A DNA stretch of 64,000 nucleotides, taken from positions 25,927,437 through 25,991,436 of the forward strand of contig CP141138.1 in the NCBI GenBank assembly GCA_035236585.1. The letters run 5' to 3'. The DNA comes from Warburgia ugandensis (lineage: Eukaryota; Streptophyta; Magnoliopsida; Canellales; Canellaceae). Below, piece after piece: positions 37,944 to 49,984 of the stretch. The notes beneath the pieces were generated by a model that had not been told where the DNA came from, did no database searches, and saw nothing but the letters and a program-made list of their open reading frames with translations. Position 1 is the first letter of the stretch; each line of letters opens with the position of its first letter. Position numbers and translations under genes: made by a program.

Positions 37944-38470
37944 TGTTGAGTTTTAGATCTGCAAATCTGTGCAGATCTAATCACTAGATCTGGGAATCTG
38001 AGACTCAGAAAAATACAAACACTCACAAACAAAGAATACAGAGGAATTAACGTGGTTTGGCCAAATTTAGCCTACATCCACGGGAAAGAGAAAATCTGAC
38101 ACTAGTTGAATTGTATTACACTAAGGAGGAGGAGGATCAAAACCAGATCCTCACTCAACTCTACTCTCTTCCTCTATATCTCTCTTTCTCTCTTCAGATC
38201 ACACACATGCTTATTTGCTTTCCTCACACACCACTCAGAGATCGGATCATCCCCTATATCTAGGGTTCAGATGATCCAATCGATCAAAATTTGCGGTGCC
38301 ACAAATCTTGATGAATCTACATATCTGCTATAATATTTTGACTGTTCCGATGATGCCGATTTCTATAATTTTGACACCGACTGTTGAATTTCATAGTTGA
38401 TTATCGGTCTTCTGTTCACACGGTCGCTAACAGTTTTGACTTTTCTATTTTCAGGTTTCTTGTTCACATG
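37944..38470 (-). mobile_element. Copia-like LTR inserted in duplicate copy 2
   Basis: Absent from copy 1. The left border is TGTTGAGTTTTAGATC at 37944. The core AATTAACGTGGTTTGGCCAA with CCTACATCCACGGG (about 38046-38091) is, in reverse, the R-U5 kind of sequence found in many plant Copia LTRs. The right border is uncertain (between about 38400 and 38490). Probably a solo or truncated LTR read on the minus strand. The short open frames in it are not genes. Confidence 0.5.
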
Positions 38471-39585
38471 GGTATGGACCCATCCAGCAGATGTCCCCCA
38501 ATCTTTCGCTAAAGGGTTTGCAAGGGGATAATTATGAAAACCGATCGACAGGCAAGAGAGAAATTTATATTAGATAATCAAGAGCTTAATTGGGACGCTT
38601 AATAAAAGACCCAGACCATATCGATAACACGGGGTGAGTCCAAATCAAGCTTGTGTATATGTTTCTCAAGCTGTCACCACCCACCAAGTAAGTTCAAGCA
38701 TGTGGTCACCCGTTTGTTTAGAGAACGACACCAAATTCCAATTCAGTTGTTAGTTTTATCTACGTTAAAGATATAACTATTATTAGCCCACTTCCTATCA
38801 GCTCAAGTTTTTAGGTTGAATGATAAACTAACATGGGATTAGAGCTTTATTGAGATCAACCATTTATCAATTATATCTTCAAAGAGCCCAAAAAAGGCCT
38901 TTACACAAAAGGGTGCGTTAAAGATATAACTAGTGTTAGCCCACTTCCTATCAAGTTAAGCTTTTAGGTCGAACGTCATTGAGTGCACAGTTAGGGAAGT
39001 TGAATTCCTATTTTAAAGTCACCTTCCTCCGGGAAAAGTTTTCTTGTTTGATCCACCATATTTCAGGTTCTGAACAGTCCAGCTTAGAGGTCTCGTGTGT
39101 ATGTAGCCTTTATACTTAGTGCCATAGTATCCAGGGACTATATGGGAACACAGCTTTACATGCATGTTTCGGGATCCCATAAATGTGGAAAACCTAAAAG
39201 TGGGCTTGGAACGACCTTGGTAGGCAAGCGAGGTTTTTCATGGATAACTACAAACCCAACACATGATCAGCGCATGCAACTGGTGACCTTGAATAGGAGT
39301 CCCTTCTTGCGTCCGGTGCTCTAGAAAGCCGTTGCTCGACGACTCTCAAGATGGGTGAAAACGATTTTCCACTCTTCTATTAATTTTGGGGACTTTCACA
39401 TATTGGGTGCACATGTTATTACTTGAAAAAATATGAACAGATAAAGTACAAACAGGTCCATTACTTACAGTTGTCCAACTGCTAATTGATGGTCCTTGTA
39501 GTGACCAAATGATGGGATCTAATTTCAATCGCTGGATCATTCAGCTAGACTGATTACCTAGAGGATTGATTTGAATGGTTGAGAT

Positions 39586-41497
39586 CGTGTTGGAATACAC
39601 TTAAAATTACCATGGAGCTTATTTGTAGGCCCTGTGCACTTCGTTTACCTGAAATAATAGGTAAACTCCTCCCAGGTTAAGACCTTAGCTTCAAAGTATA
39701 GCTCAGAGAGAGAAGGCTTTTAGGGCTGTTCTGTGCATACATAGGAGAACTAGAATTAAATATAAATTTCTAATTCTCTCTAACATTCATGTTTTCTAGA
39801 AACGAAAGAATAAAGAAAAATTGCAGTTCCACTCTTGTGCGATTTTCTCCATTAGCCACTCCCTCTCTATGGTGATCTAGGCCAGTGGCTGTTGAAGCTG
39901 GAGATCCCTGGAAACTCAAGATAGGTTTCATCTATAACAAGTAAGTTGTTCAATCTTTTCTTTCTCTTGTTATTAGAGATAGTTTAGATGATTGAATCAG
40001 GCAGGGAGTTTATCGATTACAATTGTCTTTATTTGGTTTATGTTCTTATTGTTTATGTAAATCAATGGTAATGGATGTGACTTGATGTTTGTTTTTTTGC
40101 ATATGTTTCAGCAATTGGAGGAGATCGGGACCGTAATTGGTACCCAAGCTCAGTTGACTCTAATCCAAGATTAGGTTTTAGGCCTTAGATCTAATATAGA
40201 CCTTTGTGGTCCACTCCTTCTCTGAATCCCACATACGTGGGAGCTTTGTGCACTTAGGCTGCCCTTTTATCTAATATTTTAAAGGGCCATGGACTGGGCG
40301 ACTTTATATGACCATGCGCCCAGCCTAGATGCCCTCTAAAACTATATTTTTTTACTTGATTTGGGCATCTGATTTATGCACCACTTTCTCTATGGTATAG
40401 GCCTAATGTGAAGACCTTTGTTTCATGAATTTTAGCATGTCTTAGAGCCAGGTTTTGGACTGATCTTATGTTTAATCATATCTGTCCATTTTATGCTTCT
40501 ATATGCGCTTTTATCATGTGCAATTTCGCTAATGTATCGGACTGTTTTGGGCTCTTTTTTGCATGACCTTGTGATTGATTTAAAACCATTAGATCATATT
40601 GTTTTAAATTCATGTGGATCTGGAAATTGAATTAATTTAGAGCATGTTTGCTGTTCCAAAAACTTGTCCAAATCTACGACTTTATGTGCGGTTTTTTCTG
40701 GCTTTTTTAGTGATCCATTTTTGGGACTGTTTTATCACGGGTTTAAATCTGATTTTTGTGCTAAGTTACTTGAGGTTCATCTGATCTAATTGCTGTCGTG
40801 ATTCAGTGCAAAGTTTATATGCTTAGATGGTTGTAGTCTAATCCTATAAGTGTGTTCTAGTTAATTATATATCAGGACTATTTTATGCACTTGTTTAGAG
40901 GACTGTTACCATGTTATTTTCTCATGGATTAACCTCTATTATTTTATCCAATTTATTAGATTATACTCTCTAATGTTATAAAGCAGAAACTTGCACGAAC
41001 TTTTGTACTTGTTTGGGTCGGTTTTGGACCCAAACTAGCTAGTTTTTTATCGCTAATGTATAGCGGTTACTATTTTTGAGCATGTTAGGTTCTAATTTCA
41101 CATGCTATCTGCGATAATTAATTTATGATTTAATACTGGTTGTACTCTGCTAAAATTTTGGATTGTCTTATATTTGTTTAAGTCAGATGTTCTTATGGAA
41201 ACGGTTGTTGGTTTTACTTTTTAAGTTAAGAGGGACTATTAGTCCCACAACAACTTTTTCATAAGACATGTAGAGGATTATCTCTATATATGGGACATAA
41301 GCTACATTGGTTATGAAAGAGGGATTGGAGGAGAGGAATTCCCATATAAGGGGTGAACACCTAATCCATTCCTTGCACCGAGTCATCTCTTCCCCTCAGC
41401 TCTTTAGTATTTGGCATTCTAGACTTTGTCCAGCTGAGGCATTTTCTATTCTCTCTCTCTCTAGATTGTCACCTTTGTACTCCAATCTCTTCTAGTT
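39586..41497. other. Unassigned region after duplicate copy 2
   Basis: No coding gene recognised. TGTTGGAATACAC at 39588 and ATAACA near 39939 could be ends of a 350-bp LTR, but no element follows. A splice-like pair (AGTAAG near 39940, TTTTTTGCATATGTTTCAG ending near 40111) could delimit a 170-bp intron of a non-coding transcript. Neither can be confirmed. Confidence 0.3.
40198..40268 (+). mobile_element. Au-like SINE, 5'-truncated, with 9-bp flanking repeat
   Basis: The segment from AGACCTTTGTGGTCCACTCC to GGCTGCCCTTTT matches the last 70 bp of the SINE. It is flanked by ATCTAATAT at 40189-40197 and 40269-40277. The promoter half is absent, yet both flanks agree, so truncation probably occurred at insertion. 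Confidence 0.75.
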
Positions 41498-41877
41498 ATT
41501 AGGCTTTAAGGTTTATTGGGTGTGCATTGCATCTTGGGTGTAAGGCCTCTTTAACTTATTTAAAGGTTATTGAATACTTACTAGGAACATATTCTGTAGT
41601 CCATATTTTCAATTTGTTTTGGAATTAGGCTTTAGAGGTTTATTTGGCTTGCATTTTTTAGCTCGAGATTGAGACTTCTTTAGCTTATTTAAATGTTACT
41701 GGATATTTACTAGGCACGATTTGCAGTCCATGTCTATAATCTCTTTTAAGTGCTTGGCTTTAGAGGTTTATTCGGTGTGCATTTTGCAGCCCTACTTTGA
41801 GGCTTTTTTAGTTTATTTGATGTTTATTGGATATTTAATGGTGCTTATTTTGTATTAGCATTTAAAGATTAAGCTTT
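41498..41877 (+). repeat. Minisatellite, about 126-bp unit, three copies
   Basis: Units start at 41498 (ATTAGGCTTTAAGGTTTATT), 41624 (ATTAGGCTTTAGAGGTTTAT) and about 41752 (CTTGGCTTTAGAGGTTTATT). They share the blocks TTTAGCTTATTTAAATGTTA-like and GCAGTCCATGTCTATAATCT-like, with the third unit most diverged. No coding frame runs through. Confidence 0.8.
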
Positions 41878-41908
41878 GTGATACATTGTGATTTACATGG
41901 TCATTTTT

Positions 41909-42369
41909 TAACGCCTCGGGTTCGTTCCACGTTCAACCATATTGTTCGCTCTGGGCCCAGGCCCGCACGGTTTTGTTCTTACCTTGTAGGGTAAAACGTG
42001 TGGTTGAATGGAAAGTCCTCCGAACCCTTATCAACAGCCCAGGAACTCTTCCCCTAACGATGTGGGACTAAACTCTCAATCCCTCTCGTCCCTCAACGAA
42101 TGCGCCTTTTGGGGACGGTTCACCTCTCCCCTCCTTAGGGGCCACACGTCCTCATGTGGGCTTAGCTACCACACCGGGTAGGGGTCCCGCTCTAATACCA
42201 CTATAACACCTCGGGTTTGTTCCACGTTCAACCATATTGTTCGCTCTGGGCCCAGGCCGACACGGTTTTGTTCTTACCCCGTAGGGTAAAACGCATGGTT
42301 CAATGGAAAGTCCTCCGAACCTTTATCAACAGACCAGGAACTCTTCCCCTAGCGAACGCGCCTTTTGGA
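41909..42369 (-). mobile_element. TRIM-type miniature LTR retrotransposon, left (minus) copy
   Basis: Read on the minus strand: a partial 5' LTR (about 42369-42204), a primer-binding-like TGGTATTAGAGC (42200-42189), a 125-bp non-coding internal part, a polypurine tract GAGGGACGAGAGGGA, and a 170-bp 3' LTR (42078-41909) starting TGAGAGTTTAGTCCCACATC. The two LTR ends are 295 bp apart. There is no room for a protein. The copy is CpG-rich against AT-rich surroundings. It meets a second copy head to head at about 42369. Confidence 0.8.
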
Positions 42370-42761
42370 CCACACGTTTTACCCTACGGGGTAAGAACAA
42401 AATTGTGCGGGCCTGGGCTTAGAGCGGACAATATGGTTGAACGTGGAACGAACCTGGGGCGTTACAATGGTATCAGGGCGGGGCCCTGACCCGGTGTGGT
42501 AGCTAACGCCATGCGAGGACGTGTGGCCCCTAAGGAGGGGAGAGGTGAACTGTCGCCAAAAGGCATGTTCGCTGAGGGACGAGAGGGACTGGGAGTTTAG
42601 TTCCACATCGCTAGGGGAAGAGTTCCTGGGCTGTTGATAAGGGTTCGGAGGACTTTCCATTCAACCACGCGTTTTATCCTATGGGGTAGGAACAAAATTG
42701 TGCGGGCTTGAGCCCAAAGCGGACAATATGGTTGAACGAGGAACGAACACAGGGCATTACA
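42370..42761 (+). mobile_element. TRIM-type miniature LTR retrotransposon, right (plus) copy
   Basis: Mirror image of 41909-42369: a partial 5' LTR (42370-42466, ending GGGGCGTTACA), a primer site TGGTATCAGGGC (42468-42479), the internal part, a polypurine tract before 42590, and the 3' LTR (42590-42761, TGGGAGTTTAG...GGCATTACA). LTR ends are again 295 bp apart. The open frames on both strands are artefacts of this repeat. Confidence 0.8.
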
Positions 42762-44023
42762 TATTTAAATGCATTTAAATTTAAGATATCAAAGTAAGGA
42801 CCAATTTTGATCATGCAAATTAATTGAGGTACGAATTAAGTCTGGCTTAGTTGAATCCTAGAGATAGAGCAGCCTTATCTCATGTACTTATTGGGATGCT
42901 TCAACTCTCTTCAAGAAGCTACTATAAGCATGCCTCTAAGTTAAGGTTCATTAAATTTCTATTTTGTGCAAGCCAACTTTAATTCCAACAATGAATGGAT
43001 TATGTACGATGCAATTTTAATTTAGTAATAAGCATGGTTTACTAGCACTTATGTAACTCTAATGTGGTTTCATTTAGTCTATGTGATTTAGGCGAATGTG
43101 TTAGATTTTTGAGTAGTTCACTTTTAAGTACTAAAAATGCAATATTACTAGAATCAGTGTTTAACAGCCCATTTAAGTGTTCCAAATATTTATCATGTAT
43201 GTTATGTTCCTCATCATGACTAGATAGCACACATGTACCATAGGATAAGTTTAGCTAATGAATAGAAATTAAATATGTTTTATGCTTAATTATAACATGT
43301 TAGGCAACAATAACATAATTACACTAATAATTATATTGGTATACTTGCTAGTACTTAAATTTTTTATAAGCAAGGTATAACTGAGTTCGGTTGTATCCTT
43401 GACAAGGTGGCTGGTTGAGTTTTAGGCACATTAGAACACTTCAATTAAAATTTAAAGCTAAAATTGTTCCATGTATTAATTGTGATAAATTAGGCAATTT
43501 TGACTTAAAATGAACTAATATCCAATGAAGGTTCTTGCTGGTTTTATATCATTTAATAAGCAAGATGGAAAAGAGTTTGGGTCATAAAATCTAGTGGGAG
43601 TGATTATTTCTCACTGGACTTAGCTTCAGCTAAGTGTATGCTAGGATGTACTTCCTATGACTATCTTACACTCCACAACCATTTAACTAGTTGTTGAAAC
43701 TTGGGTAATGTCTATAAATTACACTAAGTTACAAGTACTTCAAGTGCTAGAGGTTAAATTTTAGTGGGACTTGTAAACTTTGATGATTCTTGAATTTGGT
43801 GTCTTATATGTCCGTGTGCTATTCTTGGATCATTGTCTCTAGATGGTTGAAATTCTCTTCTAGACATTAATTGAGTAGTGTGTTCTTGTTACTATATGTT
43901 AGAAAACTAAAATTTATTGTTTTTGTTCATGTTTACACTTGTGGGGCAACCTTCTCTCACTATGGTGTATGCTAGTTAAATGCATAGAATTGTCTAAGTC
44001 TAGCTTTGTAATTGGACTACATA
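42762..44023. other. AT-rich region upstream of Copia gag
   Basis: No gene recognised. It may include the 5' LTR or leader of the Copia element that follows, but no LTR borders or primer site were found. Confidence 0.45.
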
Positions 44024-46118
44024 ATGGCCTCTAAGACAATTGCTGCCGAACTCATTGAGATTGAGAAATTGAACAATTGTAACATCTTATTTGGAAGAGG
44101 CACATTCACCATGTCCTTCTTCAATACTCAATAGAGCATATGTTGGATGGTGTGGTTAAAGAACCACCTGCTGGAGCAACCAAGCTACACACATACGAAG
44201 TTCTTGGAGGACAATAGGAGGGCAAAGTGGATTCTACTAATCTTTATGGAGCCGAAAGTAGAAATTTTGTTCGAAGACTAGCCACTGCTTATGCATATAA
44301 GTTTGTAGCTACCAAGTATGGGGAATACTCGGCCATATGTCTCTCTTCTTATTGTTGAGGGTAAAGGTTGGAGGAGAGACAAAAGATATTGGCAGTTCTT
44401 CCCATGTAAACCTAAAAAAAAAAACTAAAGGTAAAATGTTCAATGCCCAATTAATTCCTTAAAGAAACCTTTGATGGTGGAATGGATAAACGAAATAAGA
44501 GATGGAGTTTGAGGCCAACTAGGACATGCAATAACCAATTTCCCTAGAAAAGGCAAAGGTCGCAACAGTGATGGCATGCCCAAAAGAGGAGACATCATCA
44601 ACATGTTTATTAAGGCTCTTTTGGTAGGATCTAATGAAAAATCCTAGTTGCCATACTCTATTATGTTTGAGCTTGTAACACTAATGAAACTAATCCCTCT
44701 ACTTATGACTATTTTCTCTTTGAAGTTATAGTTTGGTGTGGCATTTTAGGTTAGGGCATGTAAATAAGGACAACCTAGAACTAAGTTATTGAATAAATTG
44801 GAATTGTGTAAACCCTATTGTCTGTAGGAAAATGTCTATGACTCCCTCTGGTAAAGAAAAAGGAGGCATTAAGCCCCTAGAGGTTGTTAATTTCGATGCT
44901 CGTGGGTCTTTGAATGTTAAAAACCATGGAAGAATGACATGTTGTATCACATTCATAGATGACTATACAAGGTTTGCATATGTTTATCTCCTAAAAGAGG
45001 TTCTTGACAAGTTCAAGGAATTTAAAGCTGAGGTATAAAATCAACTTTGTAGAACTATCAAGGTTTTAAGGTTAGGCAGAGATCGTGAATACATGTGATG
45101 TATTTGATCAATTTTGCAAAAATCAGGGTATTGTATATCATTTTATCCCACCATATATGCCCCAGCAAAATGGTATTATTAAAATGAAAAATTGAATCGT
45201 GTTTGATATTGTAAGAAGTATGTTGAACCATTATAAGTTAGGAACACATTCTGGGGAGAGGCACTCTTCACAGTAGTGTATATCATGAACCGTGTACCTT
45301 AAAGGCTATCAATGTGGCATCTTATGAGTTATGTATTGGAAGGAAACTAGACAGTTAGTCTTAGAGTGAGGGGTGTTGGTACTTATGTGAAGCTTCCAAA
45401 CCAAAACTAGTCTAAATTGGATCATAAAACCATAAAGTGCAAGTTTGTAGGGTACAATGATCACTCTAAAGGGGATAGGTTAGTAACACTACTTTGACTT
45501 GGACCCTAGAGTTCTAGTTAAAAGGGTTAAACTGTTTGAGGTTTTGAAACTTCAAGAGAAATCTACTTATTTGGTTGAGATCAAAGATTCAACTCCTAAT
45601 GTTAACTTAGCTACTAGACTTATAAGAGAAAGAAGACCTTCTACTTCTCTTAGAGATCACTTTGTGATATGCGTAGAGATAGAATATGATGTTATGGTAG
45701 ACAAACCTATTTTAGATACTGATCCTCAAAGCTATTACAAAGCAGATAATGCTAAGGTTGCTAATAAATGATTTGATGCTATTCAATTGAAAAAATATTC
45801 TATTAAATAGAATCAAGTTTGGTTATATGATGACCTACTTTAACGCAGGGTTGCTATAGGTTGTAAATGAATCTTCAAAAAGTAATTAAAACCTAATGGA
45901 TATATTGAAAAGCATAAGGCTAGAATTATGGTTAAGGGTTTTACTCAGGTTGAGGAGATTGATTATCATAAAACCTTCTCTATTGTATCTAGGTTTACCT
46001 TGATTAGAATTCTTATGGAAATAGTTGCACACTTGGATATCGAGTTACACCAATTGGATGTGAAAACTGATTTCCTCAATGTTGATTTAGAGGAAGAAAT
46101 TTACTTAAAATTTTTTGA
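44024..46118 (+). mobile_element. Copia gag-pol remnant, cut in the reverse transcriptase
   Basis: ATG at 44024 starts a gag-like MASKTIAAELIEIEKLN. Later come LNVKNHGRMTCCITFIDDYT and KEFKAEV (integrase core), GIVYHFIPPYMPQQNGI (integrase), DPRVLVKRVKLFE to ATRLIRERRP (linker), and MVKGFTQVEEIDYHKTFSIV then LHQLDVKTDFLNVDLEEEIY (RT start). Many stops and frameshifts. Homology ends at about 46110, before the YVDD box, at the candidate Athila LTR border. Lineage beyond Copia is not certain. Confidence 0.85.
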
Positions 46119-47247
46119 TGTGATATAAATAGAAATATTACATATATACCTCTATATTTAATGGGTTTTAGCTCAGAACTTTTCATAAATATCACTAATT
46201 AGGGTTAGTTTTGCATTTGTAGGTCTAGAGTACAAATGAAAAAAATGCACAAATTTGACAACTTTGATACTAAAAAAGCAAGTTTAGAGTCCAAGAAAAA
46301 TTATGGACCCAACTACCAAATTTAGTGAATTCGAGAAGTTTAGAATGCGGAATGAGTGTTGTTATAATTTTCAATATAGTTAATAACCCTAAAAGCATCA
46401 CCAAACCATTTTTGCACAAAAGAAGCTATAAATATCCAAATATAAGATGGTAGAGCTCCATGCACGCATTCCACCACCTTTGGGGAGCTTCTGAGTAAAG
46501 CCTAAGAGCCACACATGTTAAAGGAAGCAAGCATGCAAGCATGTTAAGCACACTTAAGCTGGGACCTGCTAGAGACTTAAATCTTTTACTTTATCTCTCT
46601 TTATTTTAGAATGAGGACTACCATTATGCTCCACATGATTTTCCCGTCATGAGTCAACTCATTCTCATCATTTCACATGAAATCCATATAAAAATAAAGA
46701 GAAAAATAAGGAGGTGAGGAGAGAGACAAAAAACTTACATTTATTTTTCATCTAAGTATTTAAAGAAAGAATAGTTGAGATCAATTCACATCCAAGATCA
46801 TTCTAAAGTAACTAATGAAAAGCCATTTGAGTTAGGATTGACCAATGAAAAAAAACCACACATGAGAGAGAAGGATGAGCCATGGTTTCTAGAGAAAATT
46901 TTTGTGAGTTTCCCACCATTTTTTAAGGAGACCAAAACATGTTCTCTTTAGGAAAAAAAAGGTGTTTTGTACTTAATTGTGATTGTCGAGAGATAAAAAT
47001 GGTGGATAGAGGAGAAGATAAAAGAGGAGAATCATTTTGGATAAGAAAATATCAACCACCCTCCTAGGGTTGGAACATGATCCAATAGTGGAGAAATGAT
47101 GCAAAGAAATATACAAGCCCTAGCCACCATTCCATGCTACATCCTAAGAGAGGCAAAACATGTTTTTACATAAGGAAGATCCCATGCATTGGATTTTTCA
47201 TAGTGCTACTCAAATTTTCTCAAAGAAGCTTCCTAAAAGAGTTTGGT

Positions 47248-47301
<54 letters not shown>

Positions 47302-49131
47302 AGGAGAGGGGAGGAGATAAGGAAAGAGGATGATGGGAGAGAGTTTCCATTTGGAAACTTTTATCTCCCACCAACTCTAGTGAGATACATAAGGAGAAAC
47401 ATGCATTATTTGTTCTCTCCGTTCTCCATTCAACTCCATTGTGTTTCCACATGAAAGTGAGAGAGGAGGAGAACCAAGGAAGGAGTTCTCAATCTATGAG
47501 GACAACACAAAGTGATCAAACACTAAGGGAGAACATCTGAAAGGGGGAAACATCCAAGGAGAAGAGAGGAGGTAAGAAAGACATATTTCATTTTTCCATA
47601 GTGCACCATTCCTCTAATTATTTTGTTCTATTTTCTTCTCATCTCAGATCCACTTCAAACTCATACCCCTAACCCTCCATTCCATAATATATCAATCACC
47701 AAAAGAACTACCTAAAAATCATTCTCTAACCCTTTAATTCATTCATCCTTTTCATACTCTATTTTTAGTCTTTTCTACCTGATTTTCTAACCTCTTTTCA
47801 CCATTTTATTTTTATTTTTTTTCTAATTATTCTTCACTCTAAAATTAATTACTTAATCTCTTCACCTTATCAAATAACTCTCTACAAAATTTCATAAAAA
47901 ATTTCATCTCTACATGCTTGTTCCATTCATCCCCTTTTGTACCAAATTTCATTATCATGCCTTAATCTTTCTTCATCTTGTTTTATTTTTATAAATTTTT
48001 CTCTTCATCTTCTAGATATAAAAATTACACCCCTACACTTCCATCCTATCTTCTATTATTCCATCTACTCTTCTCTCTAATATTTTTTCATTTGCACGCC
48101 TTTCTAAATCTCTTTCTCTCTCTTAGTATTATATGCACAAAGAAGTCTTTTTGGGTGTAATCACTTCATGAGTGGATCTAATCTCTGGCCTTGTTGACTT
48201 AAAAAAAGAGAGAGCTAAATCACAAGTAGGCAATGGAGATGTTTTGGTGGTAGTGTGCAGGTTAACAACTTTCTCTAAAAGTTTCTTCAAGTGACACGAA
48301 CGAGTTTTTAAGTGAATGCGTTCTTACTCATAGGATAGTTTGCTATTTGCTTTTGTTAATTATGTACTCAATTGATGTAATCTTCCATTTTAATAGAATA
48401 AAAGTTCCTTTCTCTTTGCTTTAAGTGGTATTTCCTATATGTTATGTTTACTTGCTTTTGTAGTTGTTAGATGTTAGTTTAATATTACTTATGATTGTTT
48501 GTGTTATTAGTCACCTAGGGCATTAAGATGACATATATGTTAGAATAAGATAGTTTTATAATTATGTTATTATGTTAAATTAGAGCATATTATTAACATT
48601 ATATTCATAGTACTATAAGTTTACATATTCAATCATTGCTTGAAAGAAAGGTATACCGAGGATAGGAAAATAGAGGGCAACTATACAAGAATCTTTGATA
48701 GTCAGTGTCACAAGAAGACCGATTATACTTTGAATAAGTCTAGTGTCATGCTAAGAAACTAGTATTAAGAAAATATTTAAAGAGAGTATGAAAAGAATTA
48801 TTTTTCATATCTTTAGAGTTATCATAACTTTATTTGCATGTTTAAAAAAATCTAGATAGTGTAGTCCTAAGAGTATTTAATTCTAATATATTGGATTTTT
48901 ACTTCCTAAAGTTAAATTTAATTTCCCATCATTTTATTTTATTTTATTTTTTTAATTTTTAGTAGATTTAGATAGCTAGTTTAGTTTAACAAATCATTTG
49001 GATAGATTAAAGTAACTAAAATAAAATTTTAATTAAAATTTGTTTATTAATTGAGTCTTTGTGCATTGATCCGTACTTGCCATATCTATGCAATAGTAGA
49101 CCCATACACTTTTGGTTATTATTAAAACACA
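46119..49131 (+). mobile_element. 5' LTR of an Athila-like Gypsy element
   Basis: TGTGATATAAATAG at 46119 follows the broken Copia, and ...AAAACACA at 49131 precedes the primer site, giving TG...CA ends and about 3.0 kb. A TATA box (TATAAATA, 46427-46434) lies 300 bp in, and AATAAA at 48397-48402 could be the polyadenylation signal of the R region. Inside is a (GAAA)n tract. No gene is recognised; open frames are biased by repeats. Confidence 0.6.
47248..47299 (+). repeat. (AAAG)n microsatellite, about 13 units
   Basis: A perfect AAGA/AAAG tetranucleotide run of about 52 bp inside the Athila-like LTR. Confidence 0.95.
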
Positions 49132-49140
49132 TCAAGTTTT

Positions 49141-49158
49141 TGGCACTAATACTGGGGA
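49141..49158 (+). promoter_or_regulatory. Athila-type primer-binding site, decayed
   Basis: TGGCACTAATACTGGGGA follows TCAAGTTTT. The usual Athila/Tat-type sequence is TGGCGCCGTTGCCGGGGA; most differences here fall at CpG positions, as expected after methylation-linked mutation. It fixes the end of the LTR and the start of the leader. Confidence 0.65.
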
Positions 49159-49984
49159 CTCACAATGTATTTTTAGTTAAAGTCTAGGTTAAATACGTTA
49201 CCATTAGTAATAGATTTTAGTGCTACATTCATTTTAGTTACATTTCACATTTTATTTTCATCATTTTTGTGAATTTTTAGTCCTCATTTCATATTTACTT
49301 TTGGTAGAAATTTAGAGTGTGATTTGGAGAAATTATGATAGTTCATAAATTTTTATTTTGAGTGAATTGTAGTGAGGACATGTTGTGATTTTTAATTATA
49401 TCGCATTTCATTTACAATTAAAGGGGCTGTAATAATGCCAGTCGTGGGTGGGCCATCCTAACTTGGAAGAGGATGTGGCATGTACGTGGACCCACCCTTG
49501 TATGAGAAGACTTTTTCTAGGAGCCTGCTATAAGCTATCTTAACTTCTTTCCATTTCCTAGCATTAGGTTTGCATATAACTTATTTTGCATTATTTGTTT
49601 GGTAGTGTAATTCATATAGAGTGCATAAATATAATTGTTGCATAATACATAGGGCTTTGCATTAGTCAACATCTATTTAACAAGGATAGTCTAAGCTCGA
49701 CTATAACCCAGAGACATAGGCTGTCAAGATTATGGTGTCCAGTCTATTGAGGCTCTGGCCTCTTGTTAGATAGCATATAGGTAATTATATTAATTTATTG
49801 CTTATTATTGTATAAATAACACACACTTAATTAGTTTAAGGTGCGATATATGTTGATGAATTTGTCTTGGGAAGGTGTTAATCTAGTAGTAAGAGAAATC
49901 ACCCCAACAAGATCAAGGGTAGATTTGATCACCATCCATTGGCCCAACTAGGTTAAACATTACCTCACATGCAGCTTCAACCAT
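49159..49984 (+). mobile_element. Leader of the Athila-like element, left part
   Basis: Non-coding sequence between the primer site and the LINE insertion. No frame is recognised. Confidence 0.45.

Larger units (their letters stand above)
33266..39585 (+). repeat. Duplicated segment, copy 2, with later insertions
   Basis: Collinear and direct relative to 17722-21730. It is longer because of at least three insertions: about 33631-34846 (unknown), 36450-36984 (RTE LINE 3' end) and about 37944-38470 (Copia-like LTR). Without these the two copies are of nearly equal length (about 4 kb). Sequence agreement is interrupted by small indels, so the duplication is not recent. No gene is recognised in either copy. 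Confidence 0.85.

Noticed and set aside
42217..42660. Frames in the TRIM pair as genes
   Set aside because: They mirror each other across the inverted repeat, and the element class is non-coding.
47134..47454. Frames over the (AAAG) tract
   Set aside because: Lys-Glu and Leu-Ser repeats produced by the tetranucleotide run within an LTR.
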